Shown here: piece by piece, positions 42,998 through 57,358 of the stretch
How positions within the stretch are numbered: position 1 is the first letter of the stretch
Layout: each line of letters starts with the position of its first letter
Notes under the pieces: model-generated
Seen by the model: the letters and a program-made list of their open reading frames with translations, nothing else
What the model was told of the DNA's origin: nothing
The model's database searches: none
Source of the DNA: Ecdyonurus torrentis
Taxonomy: Eukaryota; Arthropoda; Insecta; Ephemeroptera; Heptageniidae
Length of the DNA stretch: 64,000 nucleotides
NCBI GenBank assembly: GCA_949318235.1
Contig: OX439127.1
Coordinates: 22,730,874 to 22,794,873 of the forward strand
Direction of reading: 5' to 3'
Program-made: the position numbers and the translations under genes

Positions 42998-45779
42998 CCA
43001 TTACATAAAATTAAGTTGCATTCAATGGAATTTCATTAAATTGGGTAAATTCATTGCTATAATTTGCATTTATGTTAATTAAATACGACTGACAGTTAAA
43101 ACTATAACGATGAAAATAATGTTATACTCCTTTTATAATGCCGTTTAAATAAGGATTACAATTGTTATCATCAAGACAAACAAGTATACAGTTAGATCTA
43201 ATATTTATTTAGGTTTGCGTTATGGTATATCTTGAAATGTTTCGTAAATTGTAATTTAGGCAAATAGTTGGTATGCTATGCTGCACAATTTGCATATTTG
43301 CAGGAGTAAAAGAAGAAGAAAAAAAGTTCAGTTCATAGAAATAAAAATGAAAATCATGTCAAAGTAAAGAAAAAAAAATTTTGTTCAGTGATATGTTAAA
43401 TAATAATAATATTCATACACATTGACGTAAGTAAGACATACATTTTTTATTTGTTCATACTTTCAATATTTGTATAATTACGATTTAACGTTTGTTATAA
43501 TATGCTATTATTTTGATGTTATATAATAATATAAACTTTCTTTTTTACCTTTTTTTTACCTTTTTTTTTTCCTTTCAAATCTAAACTTATTGATTTGTAC
43601 AGCTCATTTTCTAGATAATTTTCCTCATATATCATATTGACCAAGGAAAAAGAACCTGTGATTATCTGGACTAAGAAATTCAAGGAAAGATACTGTATCT
43701 GTAAAAATCTATACGTATCATTTCTATAATAAGAAAACCAAAATCAATAAAAAGTATCAGTTACGTCTGAATGAAAAAAGAAAAACAAAAATTGTTACTA
43801 AAATCTACTAAAAATATTTAATAAAACCAGGAAAAATATATAAACTGTATAATAATATGCTGCTTCATATTTAATAGGCATGAGAATATCAACTTAATGC
43901 AACATAATTTAATTATCTTTTTCCACATTGTTAATGTAAATAAATTAACAATAGTATTAATATAATGAAATAACTTTAATGAAGATCACGAAGGGTATAA
44001 GACCAATAAATGTTCGTTCCCGGGGGTGACTTGAAACCAATCAAAAAAGCGCTAAACAAAATGGAAGAGGACCCCTAATTTCTTATCCTTTTAGCATTGA
44101 GCGACCATTCTTTAAGCTATTTTTTCGAAAACTACTGCAGTTAGGACCGAGAAGTTTAAAAAACACATTATACTAGATACTCTTTAACATGTTTAAAACT
44201 AATAAAAAATAAATTGAATAAAAATATCAACATTAGTCTTATATTATAGCTGCTATTAATTTTATATGACAGTAAAATTAAATTATAATTTTTTTCCTTT
44301 ATCTATTATATTATGAAAGGAGGAAGGAAGGGTAAAATAATAAATATTTGCTTTTGTTTTCGTATCAGTTGATAAAATTCATTCAACAGAATTGATAACA
44401 TATTTCTGCATATTATTGTAGAATTAACTGTATCTAAATAGGGAACTATGTTCATTGAAATGTTAAATCACATTCTTTTCTAATATTACCACAAAGTTTA
44501 AAAATATTCTCCTGAGATCCTGAGCTCATTACCACACTACATATTACTTTAATTAATGCAGCAACAAGTACGGCCCGGGAATATTCATATAATAATAAAA
44601 CATTTTTTATTTTAATAATAAATACATCTTATAATAGTGTACTAAATAGATTTAAAAGTTTGTATCTTGGATTTATATTTCTATGAATAATTGTATTATT
44701 ATTACTATTCCGTTAAATCAAACAACGCCTACTTTATTATTCCACTGTATTCTTAAATGTACTTTTGAAAGGGGAAAAAAATTCAAAAGATTTTGCAAGA
44801 AAAAAAAAATAAATAAAAAAAAAGCTTGTAGCATTAAAAACGATAAAAAAATATGTTAAATTAAAATAAGAATTTTTAAAAGAGGTTGAATGAAGTATTT
44901 AAAAGCTCCTTCTTCAGGCTGCGTAAAATTATTATTATAATTTGCCGTTAGATACTTTAGAGAACAAACAAATCCAATTTTCGTTATAAGCTTTTTGCAA
45001 GTTTATATATTATTATTAACAGGACTCCTTAATTGACAATTGTATTACCGATTCTCTGGTTACGTAAAAATAAGGAATAAAAATCTAATAATTGCATTAC
45101 CTACTATAAAGCTAAAGAGAGAAGTTCGTACTATCAAACATAAAAAATTTGTAACTTTTTGCTTAATTTTCTGAGAAATGAGATAAGTATAGCACTTTGC
45201 TGAAAAATATCGTTAAAGAATTTGTTATACTAAAGAGATACATTTATATTATTGACTTTTTAAATGAAAGTACAAGAGTGAAATTAACTATACAAGAAAA
45301 TGTGCTGGAAAAGTTATCGAAATATAATAATAATAATAACAAAATTAAAATGATTCAGCTATGTGTAAAACGTAAAAATAAGAAACGATGTAAAAAAAAA
45401 AAAATCCCAAATATCAGAAATAAACTGAATTAAATTATAATAGTGAAAATTATGTTCATGTGTGTAAAAAGATGAATCTGTTAGCACTTGAAAATAGACG
45501 TAAGAGAAATGATGTCATATGTTTAAAAATAGATTTTTTTTATATAGATTATATAAGAAAATTGATGACATCCTAAATAAAATTCAATGATTTTCAAGAA
45601 GTATATACTGCAAAACCCTCAGCTTTTAAAGGTAATAACATACAATATAATGATGTATATCTAAAAATACATTTATTCCAAGATCTACTTCATTGTGTAA
45701 CGAAGCGCAACGAGATGTTGCAATAATCGTTTAATTATTTTAAAAATGGATTTAATAATGCTTAAATTTTATTCTATTA
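42998..45779. other. AT-rich gene-free stretch
   Basis: Apart from a small GC-richer patch at about 43985-44080 without motifs, nothing is recognisable. Confidence 0.55.
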
Positions 45780-46094
45780 TTAAAAGAATAGACCAGAAGT
45801 ATATCACAAAACACTTGATGGGACTTACATAAATAACTTTAGTTTGTCTCAAAACCCAACTGTAGCAGTGATCAGAAAATTTCAATTTATGCAACCCGCA
45901 CAACATTTTTTTACTTATTTTTGCATGTTTCTGACGCCAGAAACATTAAGTCACTCAAATAACATACTTTGCAGCATTTTCACGCTCTCTCGTGGGGCTA
46001 CATTAGCATTCTGGTAAAAGTTGTCATCAGAAGATCCCATTTCGTGTTTATTCATTAAAAAGCATGTGTTGTTTTGTGTGGTCTATGGCTTTAA
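45780..46094 (-). mobile_element. TTAA-flanked MITE, copy B (inverted relative to copy A)
   Basis: Bounded by TTAA at 45780-45783 and 46091-46094. Its sequence is the complement of 22489-22751 over most of its length, with an extra segment of about 70-80 bp near 45910-46000 absent from copy A. Ends 'aagaatagaccagaag' and (complement) 'agccatagaccacacaaaac'. Confidence 0.8.
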
Positions 46095-47473
46095 GTATTG
46101 GGAAAGTAAAATTGCCTGTATTTGGGTAACAATAAACTAAACTAAAAATATGATTATTTATAAAAAAGTATTAAGTGTTTATATTTAATATTAAAATGTC
46201 TAAAAGAATATGACTATAAAGTGTAGTTTGCGTTTAACTTTAAATTACCTATGCCTAATAAAATTATTAAAAAAACAAATTAAAATATATCATTTTAATG
46301 TGCTTTTGTTTTTTTATGTGTTTATGTGATGATTTTTGTAATTATATATATGTTTTTGTAAATATTATTTTGACTGTCATTACAAATAACCTAAGCTAAT
46401 TCATTTATTATATTCTGATTAAATAGAATAAAAGAAATTAATAAACAAAGTTCAATCCCAACATAAAATATTAAAAAGAATTGGCTTTTATATTGAACTT
46501 TGAATAAAACTAACATATCCTTTTGTTATTATTATTAAAAAATAATAATAAACAAAAAGTATGTAAAAAAAATATTTTTACGAACAACACAATACAGCTT
46601 TTCACAAAGTAATATTCAATGTACGTAATGAACAATTTGCAAGGATTAACATTATTCTTTTAATCTTTTAAATTTGTTAAAAAGTATATAATAAATACAG
46701 AACGAGCTAACAGACATTCGAGATAGACATTTTTTTAACTACAAATGTAAATGGTAGAAATAAAATTAATAAAACTTTTATAGTGGTCAGTTTCGGTACT
46801 ATTTAATATTATATTCTAATTAAAATTCATATTCAAACTTATTTTCCTTAGTTTTAAATTATTAAACTACAGTAAATATGAAAAATTTCCATTTTTCATA
46901 CATGTGTATATTTATATGAAGGAGATATAAATACCTTTAGCTACAATTTTTTTTTTTTTTTTTTTTACATATTTTTTATATATTTTTTATATATTGATAT
47001 AAAATAGTATAGTGTATAATATAATTTTAATTATAAATATAAAACTCAACATCTAGTGATTTTTCCCCTCTAACTTTGCTTTGAAACTTAAAAAGTAATG
47101 TAATTACATTATATTAATAGTTTTTTTATTTTTTTTTTAAAATACTTCACAGTAATTTACTGCATACTTTTGCTATATTTTTTTATCTATAATAAAAAAG
47201 TTGGGAATGTGACAGCAATGTAATAAAGTTATATACATACATTTTTTTTTATAGTAAAGAGTTTTATAAGAATGTGTAGTATAGAAGCTCCTGGGCAAAA
47301 TAATAATTAAAAAGCAATTACATAGCTTGAATTATAAAGTTCATGAAAGTAATATAATAATAAATTGAAAAATGTGTAAAATATTTCAAACTAAAGACTG
47401 TGGACATTTTTCACCATCGTAACTGCACAATAATTCTACGTATTTTTACAAATTTACTGTGTCGTTATTTACT

Positions 47474-47508
<35 letters not shown>

Positions 47509-47599
47509 ACGTACAGTACATTATATAGAAATTCTTATAGATATACGCAAATGAAATGCAATAGTTAGGAACCAATATAATGTTATTTCATTGCAGCCT

Positions 47600-47647
<48 letters not shown>

Positions 47648-48449
47648 ACTCTCAGTCTCTCTCTCCTATATAATATATTAGACGTTTTTTTTTTTCGAAG
47701 TTGGGCAGAACAACGAAGAAAATGTATTAATTCCGTAAATAAATCACCAGAAATATGCTCCATGCGCAGTGTGAATATCATATATCTATAATTTCCAAAA
47801 TTAAAATAAACTAAAAATATTGTAATTTTAATTTTAAACTCTTAAAAAAATGCATATAATATGCTGACACTTAATTCAGGAATTTGATACTTATTTTGTA
47901 TCGTTGTCGATAAAAAAGAAGGGGCAAATAACATTGTTGATTAATAAATAATTATCATCTTTCAAATGATTCATTTTGTAATACACTTTTGATTTTTTTC
48001 CTCAGTGACTATAAAGGCAATAATAAAAAAAGTTACTACATTAGTATATAAAATAAGATATCGCTTCATATTTTTTTATAGCTGTAATAAAAATTTAAAT
48101 ATCGGTGGCACGTGAAAAGACAGCAAATAAGTGGTTTGGTTGCTCATCGTGGAATGTAATGTACAGTAGTGTGTTATATGCCGAGAGTTGAAGAGCAGCC
48201 ATGGTATATACCATCACTGTATAAGCAATAGCTATATATCACTGTATAGCAAATATTAAGCTATCTAGTAATTTTATGGATTGATTTAAATACTAACAAG
48301 CTTTCATTAATTACATCCAATAACTGTGTCATAAAAAAAAAATCAATATTAAGTAACATCAATCCTCTATATCCACCACAAAATTACGCATGTGTGTAGT
48401 ACGAATACAGCAAAATAAGGTCCTCAATTGGTTGTACTATATACATTGC
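46095..48449. other. AT-rich gene-free stretch
   Basis: Contains (CT)n at 47475-47508 and 47601-47645 and poly-T near 46948-46966. No gene. Confidence 0.6.
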
Positions 48450-48575
48450 TGTCAAAATCTGGATAATTTTGTAATCCAGATAACGAATAAGAGCTTATCT
48501 GGATCAAGCAATCCGGGTTTCACGGACATGATATTATCTGATCTGCATTATTTGGATTGCAAAATGCAAAAGTCC
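48450..48575 (+). mobile_element. Degenerate pogo/Tigger-like terminal sequence
   Basis: Repeated 'atctggat/atccagat' hairpin motifs. The stretch 'gagcttatctggatcaagca', then 'atccgggt' is shared with the right edge of the window (63964-63994). TATCCGGAT-rich ends are characteristic of pogo/Tigger relics. No transposase is seen. Confidence 0.35.
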
Positions 48576-51500
48576 TGAAAATAAAAGTGGATGCGGTTTG
48601 AATTTTATCCAATTAGACTTAAAATTACAATTAGACTAAAAAAGATACAATTAAATTCTATCTTCTTTTTTTTTTTCCTATCCATTTTTATTATTTTTTT
48701 TTTTACAGCCCTAGTACAGACACTAACAAAGTTTTACTCTATTTAATATGGAAATACCATATGTCTTTATGAAGTGCATTTTAATAATTAAAATGATATG
48801 ATGAGTGCACTATGTTAACAAAAGGCAATAAAGTACAACATTTTATATCACAGTGCCTGTACTTAAACAAATTAAATCATAAAAATAAAAACATTATTTC
48901 ATTTTATTGGCCCAGACACATCAATGGCATAAAACTTTTGTATACCACTCATAGGTCTGACTGTATGAAGAACGGAAAGAGAACACCACCTTCCCTATAC
49001 ACCATTAAAAATAAAATCACTATTTTGATACAGCAGCAGCTGTTCCTTTACGAGCTTCAATTTAAACAATACTATTTTGATATTACGTGCAAACTATTTA
49101 TTTTATAAATTTTATTTACTTCTATTAATATTTGCCCCGTGGAAAAAAAAGAAACAAACATTGTTTATATTCTCTTATTTTGAACATTTTAAAAGCTCAC
49201 ATAACAACTGAAATGGTTTATCTTAATTGCTACGGGCACTTTGACTTGGCATCCACAGTCCACACATCATCACACTAAAAAAGACATAACATTTATTATT
49301 CTGTATGACATATTTGTTGGTCCTACAACGTTTTAACTCTATAATTTATTATTATTTTAGCTCGTTCTATATAAACTACACACAAATATTGAGCCATCTT
49401 CGAAAATCTTCCTTTATTAAAAACAGCTGGTTATGACGTCGTTACCTTTTTACTACGTTTATACCATTGTTATTTATTCTTTTAGAACTTTGTTATTGAG
49501 ATTTACTTTACTTTACAGAACGAGCTTTTATACTTTAATACTGTCTCTAGACTTTTTAAAAGTTACAAATCATATGATATCATATGCATCGATACAGGTG
49601 ATTCATAGTGATACAGAACACACAATATAACAAAAAGAATTGGCATTTACTCGATAATAATATATAATGGTAAATTTATAATTACAATGTCAATAATGAA
49701 TCTGTAAATTCTAACCTGAATGATTTAAAAAATATATATATTTTTTTTTAATTAAAAATTATTACGCTTTATTTTTAAAGCTCAAAAATAAGTAGTAGTA
49801 AAGAGATTTCCCAAAGGACTAGAATATTTTTGAAGCTTATGGATTTATGTGGAAAAACGAAAAAAAGAGTGATAAAAAACATACATTATTACATCTTGTG
49901 AATTATATTTAAATTAGTAATTTAACCTTAAAAGTCTGCGTGTTAGGATATTTACTATTGATAGCATGCATAATTGATCCACGGGGGAAAAAAGTATGTT
50001 TTATTATGCATGTCGTACATCAAATGTACATTTCAGCAACTATAATAAAGAAATTTGCTGCAAAAACGTACTTTTAAAGCATGGGCTTGTGAAATTTCCA
50101 TTTTCTGTGTTTATGTATAGTTATTTCATTATAATGCCTTGATAATTAAAAATATAATTGTGTACAATATGTTGAAGTTAAAATTTGAATACCATGTTTA
50201 TGTTACATAAAGTAATCTTGGTATTATTGTTTGTTGTTTTTCTATTAAACTCGACCTATCTGGAACTACGTCAATTCCTGTTTTCTCTCTAGGGGAAAAA
50301 AATGACGAACATGTTTTGTTTTTTTACGAATAACGTTACGTTTCGGGAGTCTATATTATATTCCTGTTACGTCAACAGGGACAGTATTTTGATTAAAAGA
50401 AATTAAAGAAATCTCTAAATAAAATATAGTGAAATATAGTTAAATATTGTAAAAATATTTATAAAATTTAATAACTTTCTTTGTTCAGCTATTTTAGTTA
50501 AATCTTATCAATAAAATATAATATTTTTATAGCAAAAGAGATGATAGCTTTTATTTTAATTTTATAATAAAATTAAAACATCAAAGTTAAAATTTTAAGA
50601 ATTCTATAATAAAATATGATATTATGATTTATAGAAACTACTCCGTCTCTTTTGTGTAAATTATATTTTATGAACGATATGATATTTCCACTTTACATTA
50701 TCGTTTTTGTTAGGATAACTAATGCATAATCCACATGTATCAAATTTTATACTTCAAAATCGAGTACAACTATATCATAGCTGTAATATAACTTTTTCAA
50801 TACAGTTTAATGAATAAAGATAAAGTATTTAACACACACTAGTAGTTAGTAGTACGTGTAGTGTATACATAGAAATTACATATATATTCTATCGTTTTTG
50901 TTGTTTTTTAATAATACTATTTTATATTATTTATAAAAATAAGCCCGTATAAATTAAATGATTAACTAATTACAATATAAGAAGGACATAGAAAATTGCA
51001 TATGTCACAAACTGTACGTACACGTCCGTGCAGAAATTCATATGTATGTAAAGCTTACTTATTAACGAGCAAAGCAACTCCAAGATGTATGATTTGAATT
51101 TCAAAGAAAATAACAATATTTTTATTATAATATAAGACGTAATTGTAAAACACATGTTATGAAGTTAATCACGTATAGGTTGTGTCAACATATACTTCAT
51201 ACATTAGTAAAGATTAACTTAACATACTATTACGTAAAGGTAAACAAGTTTATAACTACTTTTAGGTTAGGTAAGTAGCAAAATATGAGAATTAATTCCT
51301 ATAAGCTTATTATATTATACTAAACTACAACAAGTTTAAAGAGGATTAAAACTTATAATAAGGCTTAACGGTGGAGCAAACTAGTCAATCACAGGTGGTG
51401 CAGGACAAGCTTTTTTTAAGAACATTATTGCACCATGATCATGCAACATTTATTATAGAAACACTTTTATGTGTTTAAATAATAATAGTTCATCCTAATA
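48576..51500. other. AT-rich gene-free stretch
   Basis: No gene, RNA or bounded repeat seen. Confidence 0.6.
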
Positions 51501-51524
51501 AGGATTTTTTTTTTCATTTTTATT

Positions 51525-51605
51525 TGACAAGACCAATGCTTGTTGTATTTTTGATTGTTACTATGAACTGCCTGGGTCAATAAAGATTCTTATTATTCTT
51601 ATTAA
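51525..51605 (+). repeat. Probable non-LTR retrotransposon 3' end
   Basis: 'ctgcctgggtcaataaagat' with AATAAA at 51579-51584, followed by (TTATTA/TTCTTA)n, as at CR1/L2/RTE-type 3' ends. Confidence 0.45.
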
Positions 51606-52025
51606 ATTCTTTACACCGATAATGCCAACTGCATGTGTTTATTTAACCTTATCGATGATAGTTACTCTATGTTCTTAATAATTATAAATATATATAGTCA
51701 TTACAAAAAACATGAAAACATATGTTGTAGAGAATACAGTATAATCTAAAAATGTCGTTTTTTTTTTTTTTTTTTTGCTTCATAACTTTTCATGTAGTAT
51801 TTTTTTCTACTATGTATTGAAAGATAACAAATAAATATATATATATATACACCGAGAGAACACACCTAGAATATAATCTAATTAGAGACTAAAAGTTCAA
51901 AGACCACAAAATATTGCCTACACAATGTTTTGTTAGATTGAGTAAAATGTAAAATAAATTGGCTCACACGTACGTATGGTCCTGACTCAATTACTGGCAG
52001 ACGTGTTAAGAGAAAAATTAATATA

Positions 52026-52091
<66 letters not shown>

Positions 52092-52126
52092 CATAATAAT
52101 AAATTGCGAGCAAGATAATTTCATGC
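51606..52126. other. AT-rich stretch ending in (TA)n
   Basis: Poly-T at about 51758-51777 and (TA)n at 52035-52089; no gene. Confidence 0.6.
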
Positions 52127-52334
52127 TTAAAACATTTCTTGTTTTACCTTAAGACAAAAGGGCTGTAACTCTCACTATGGTTTTTAAATATACACACACA
52201 CACACAAATTACTGTTCACCAAATATAATATATAACATACAGTTAAAAACTCAATTCACAGTTGTTTTTTTACAGTCACACATAGTTATGTCAACTCAAC
52301 ACATTAAACAAAAACACGTAAACGTTTTCAAAGC

Positions 52335-52374
<40 letters not shown>

Positions 52375-52751
52375 GGTTTTTAATACCATTTGCCAACTGG
52401 GTTATGGACCCCCCTATTGCATAAAATCACTTCAAATATTGATAACAGAGAGAAATCTGACGTGGTGCATAAAACAGACGAGGAGACACGCCCATCAAGA
52501 CATTTGTCTAGATTACGTGCATCAAAAAGAGTTTGATAGTTTTTAGTATACGTGTGACGAAGGATACAGTAGCATTCGAAAATGTTTACAAAAATGTGTT
52601 GACATATAGCTATATATGAGTGTAAAAAAGCTGTGAATTGAGTTTTTAAATATACAAGGTGAAAAATAATTTGCGTGTGTGTTAACCAGTATTCACAAAC
52701 CAGCGAGAGTTACAGCCCTTTGGTCTTAACGTAAGACAAGAAATGTTTTAA
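52127..52751. mobile_element. Large foldback element between two (TA)n tracts
   Basis: Arms of about 210 bp (52127 to about 52341, and about 52545 to 52751) are inverted copies: 'ttaaaacatttcttgtttta', 'agggctgtaactctc' and 'aaaaactcaattcacag' have complements on the right. The outermost bases are TTAA on both sides. The interior holds poly-T and a GC-richer loop without an ORF. (TA)n tracts of similar length sit just outside each arm. Confidence 0.8.
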
Positions 52752-52753
52752 TC

Positions 52754-52759
<6 letters not shown>

Positions 52760-52831
<72 letters not shown>

Positions 52832-52842
52832 CATAATTATAT

Positions 52843-52926
<84 letters not shown>
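52760..52926. repeat. (TA)n then (CA)n compound microsatellite
   Basis: TA run 52760-52826, a short linker, then about 40 CA units (52846-52926). Confidence 0.95.
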
Positions 52927-52927
<1 letters not shown>

Positions 52928-53846
52928 TATCATCTGAACTACTTAAGCTTTAGGAAAAAAACGTAAATTTTGGACAGCCAGGATATAGGATTGAATAAGA
53001 TAGTGGCATTAAAGTTGACCTGAAGACAATATTTTCAAATTGTCAATGATTAAAATTGCCTTTTCGTGTCTGAATAACCCGTACAAAGCCTTGAATAAAG
53101 CCATGACCATATTTGTATTATTTATAAAAGTTATCTGAGGTTCGTTCTATTTTTTTCCATTAACAAAGAAACATTTTTTGCTTTGAAATTTAGATAAATA
53201 ATAAAATTACAAAATGTATATGACAACAAGGAAGAGTAAAATTAATTAATTAAAAAAATAAATATAAAGGAAATACAATTAAAAATTTACACATTTTGAT
53301 TTATTTATTTATTTATTGTGTCCAACTCCAAAACAGTTAACTCAAGTGCAAATATACTCTTCAACTTTTTTTTAATTTTAAACAAGACCAATACATATAA
53401 TGTACATTATATACCTACATCACGTTAAACTTGTGTTTGTAGACATAATATTTCTTTAATTTTATCGTGTTAAGTGAGTGCAGTTAAGTAATAAATAATA
53501 ACAGTAACGAACAAGTAATAAATGGTACAAATTGAATTATTTATGTATTTCATTGAAAAAAAAACTCACTTTGTTTTGTTATGAAGATACATTGATTAAT
53601 ATTTTATTAATTTATATTTGACCTTTTTGTATAGATTGTAAATTAATAGTTTTTTTCATGCTTGCAAAAATAAGTTTTACGAAATTAATAAATAACACAT
53701 ATATACAGTACAGTATATTTAGCATATTTATAAAAGCTATAAGTTTAAAACTTTTGGATTTCTTTTCAGTCTGTCTCGCTAACATGATCGATATTAATTT
53801 TGTTTCCTATGGGTTAATATAGAAAAGGGAAAAATATTAAAAATTT

Positions 53847-53849
<3 letters not shown>
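52927..53849. other. AT-rich gene-free stretch
   Basis: Nothing recognisable. Confidence 0.6.
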
Positions 53850-53885
<36 letters not shown>

Positions 53886-54145
53886 AAGCGTATATAGTGA
53901 AGTATGCACAACAGTTTTTCTCGCTGGCGTTTTACTAGCCCTAAAGGCTCTATACTTGCTCGCTCTTGTGCTCCCACAACCCACACACCTCTCCTAGTCA
54001 GCAAGCTACTGATTGCGATATTGTTCATAATATGCTTTTGCTGCGTATGCCGGACTAAATCGGCTGGAAAATATTTGAAACTGTTCGTTTTAATACTTTC
54101 ATTTTTGGAAACGTATATTCGTTTGCCGTTATGTAATCCTTAAGT
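53850..54145. other. Poly-T plus GC-richer block open on both strands
   Basis: After a poly-T (53851-53883) a roughly 190-bp GC-richer block is open on the + strand (53904-54143, with a Leu/Ile/Cys-rich hydrophobic stretch) and on the - strand (54028 to about 53885). There is no splice signal or family motif; a repeat fragment is more likely than a gene. Confidence 0.3.
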
Positions 54146-54803
54146 CTAAAGTCAATTAAATTCATTTAAAATGCAAAAATTATGGTCTTCCATGTTCGCA
54201 ATGCACATAAAAAAATATATTTTATAATACTATACTTTACACAGTATTGTTGTGTGGAAAGAAATCAGAATAAACTTTAATGAATAATTAAATAAATACA
54301 AAACTATCAATATTATAATTATATTATAATTTACTGTCAGTTTAAGAATTAGTTTATAACTTTGTTGGAATTTCATTTTAAAACATTAAATATTAGCACT
54401 CGTATAAATTCAAATGCTATCTGTAAGATAAAAACTCGAACATACTCGTATATTAAAAAAATCGTAAAATATTCAATCCACGCATGGAGTATGCATATGC
54501 ATACGGTGGTCATTACATATTGTACCATTTAAATTCAGTGCGTGATTTTCTCATAACAATAACATTGCAAATTTAGCGCTAGTTTTTAAATAGATAAATA
54601 TATTTTCACAATTGTGTGTACATATACATATAGTAATACACTCCCTATAGACTGCCCGATTGCAGAGCATTGAATCTGTTCGAACAGTTTGCATACAAAA
54701 TTAGCATTAAAACTAAAAACTCATTTTTGTTTTGTTAATATATCATGGAAAACATTATTTTGCTCAATATTCTGAATCATGAACTTGCTAAATTGATATT
54801 GAC
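54146..54803. other. AT-rich gene-free stretch
   Basis: Nothing recognisable. Confidence 0.6.
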
Positions 54804-54947
54804 TAATAAAGGAACAACTGTTTTGAGGCTGACTATAAGTGAATTCGCTCACATCCGCTTCCGTTTCGAAGTACTGCGCTTGCGTAATAAGTAGAAACGG
54901 AAGCGGAAATTGCTTAAAGTCGGCTTCAAAACAGTTATTCCTTTATT
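54804..54947. mobile_element. MITE-like inverted-repeat element
   Basis: The 'taataaaggaacaactgttt', 'tgaggctgac' left arm pairs with the complement of the right end 'taataaaggaataactgttt', 'tgaagccgac'. Pairing continues to 'ccgcttccgtttc' on both arms. The spacer is about 30 bp, with 'tgcgcttgcg'. Non-coding. Confidence 0.75.
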
Positions 54948-56152
54948 ATTCAATTGTTATAAGGAGTAAGAAGTCAATTTTATTTTTTAATACGTACGTC
55001 CGGTGAGTTCATAAATCCAGCACTAGCAAAGCAGACCATGTGGATTGAAAATTAATACAAGGTCGGTTTTGTTAAGCACGCCAGTACTGGTGCTCATTCA
55101 ACTATCTCATCAATCGGGAAATCAGCATATTCTATGTTTAATTGATATAGGGTGTAGTTCACTAGAGCATGAGAATGTAGATTATTGAAAATCAAATATA
55201 CATATGGGAAAAAATACAGTCATTCATCAAGTATTAAATTTTTTTATACATTTTATTAGAAGTAGGTTGTTTAAAACACTCGTATATTATAATATAATAT
55301 TATGTTACACGATCTATATAGTCCATTTCTAACATTACATTTACATAAACGCACAATTTTACATACATAAATGCACCACACACACACACAAGTCGGGAAG
55401 TATATTTGTGTGTAATAAAATATTTAATAAGTTAATGTTGGTATGATTAACTACAGTAAATTTTTAAATATAAATAAATATTATAGAAATCTATTTCCAG
55501 TAGAATACGTATAAAACGAACTAAAAACAAATATATTGAAATTAATAAATTAATTTTGTTCATTATTAAAATACTAATTATGTTATAAGTTTATTTTTGA
55601 TTAATTAATATATATTTTAACTTGTTTATTTGGTTTCAAATTGTAAATAATTGTATCAATAAGTGACATGTATTGATGTAATTAAAAGTGGACGTTAAAT
55701 AATGAGTCATGACATCATTGAGCACTCAACACTATCGTGTTTTACGAAGTATATAAAATGCTGCAATGAAAAAATATTTTATTCTGTTACTGATTTTCAA
55801 ACCTTCGGACTTTAATTTACTTCTTGTTTGAAAATACTGTTTAACAAAACGGCTTGATTACTTTTTTTAATTGATAGGTATCAATTTTAATTTTTTATTT
55901 ATACTTTAATTAGCTCTCTTCTCTTTGCAAATCTTATAATTCTCATAAGCTTGATAAAATTTTATATGTATATTGGGGCTTTTAATATTTTGCAAGATTA
56001 CGACATTAGAAATATTTAAATTTACTGATGATAGCAGACACTGGCTTATTCAGACTCCATTTTCTCGCAAATCCTCTCTGCAATATTTTCCTATATATTT
56101 GAAGGATGCAAGAAATATGTCAATCAAAACACATATTTGATTCGCGGTAAAA

Positions 56153-56190
<38 letters not shown>

Positions 56191-57260
56191 ATACGTACTT
56201 CAAAGGATAAAGAAGATATAATTTTAAAGTCACTTAAAATTTAATATTTAATAATAATGAAATTTATTTAGCACTCTTATGGTAGAAGATATTTTATTAT
56301 CAAAGATCCCTTTTATGTTTTATCTAAATCAATTTTGTATTTGAAAATAGAGAGAAAGAGAGAAAGAGAGATGAGAATTTATCGTTAAAAAACCAAGACG
56401 GAAAAGTCAAGGAATAATCCATTACATGCGTAGAAACATGTGGTTTAAAAAGAATAAGAAAAAAGAAAATTAAAAATCTTTTTGTGAAACAAAAAGTCTG
56501 ATCGCTTCAACCTATGTGAAGAAGAAAAAGTAAAGGATAATAACATTACTCTAGAAAATTTAGGTTCCATTTTAACAAAGAATTCTATTTTGTAATTTAA
56601 TTTTAAAAAATTGGTATTGCCTTTTGACTTAACTATGGAAAAAATAATAATAAATAAAAAAAAATTCTGTACGTTTAATAAACTATAACATTGAATTTAA
56701 AACACAACATTTCTACATAAACAAAGGTTGGTGACGATGAACCACTGATTAAGGATTAAGTTCAAACTGAAATACTAAAAGCTCTTTGAAGTTAATTTTA
56801 TTTATTCTTTGTGGACATTTTTTAAAACCATTAACGTACGTGTACATACAGTACAGTTATAAGTCTGGTTTACACCACAAAATAAACACGTTGATATAAA
56901 AAATTATCATCAGTTAAAAATATCAAAATATTTTATTGAATATTTTTAAGTGCAAAAATTTTAAGCCAACAAAGTTTTATTCGATAGTGTGAACTCACTT
57001 TAAAAGTTCAGCTTTGCTAATATTTAAAGGAGGGTCACCATGCAGCGTAAATAAATATTTGAAACTTTATAATTACGTGTTGCGATATTTTTAGTGTATT
57101 AGCTTATTGTAAAATGTGGATTACTGTATTTACCTTTTCTTTTTCTTATTATTGTTCTTCTTATTATTTTTTTCTAAAAGGTTTTTCATTATGAAATTTA
57201 GTAGATAACTTTTATGTAATAATTTTCATCAGGTCCAACCCTTAACTCGTGTCGTTTCTG

Positions 57261-57262
<2 letters not shown>
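54948..57262. other. AT-rich gene-free stretch
   Basis: Poly-A at 56154-56187 and short (CA)n near 55377-55390; a slightly GC-richer patch at 55000-55150 shows no motif. Confidence 0.6.

Positions 57263-57354
<92 letters not shown>
57263..57354. repeat. (AC)n-(TA)n compound microsatellite
   Basis: About 22 AC units followed by about 24 TA units. Confidence 0.95.

Positions 57355-57358
<4 letters not shown>

Noticed and set aside
48812..49108. 98-codon + frame
   Set aside because: AT-rich composition typical of the background; no motif or conserved pattern seen.
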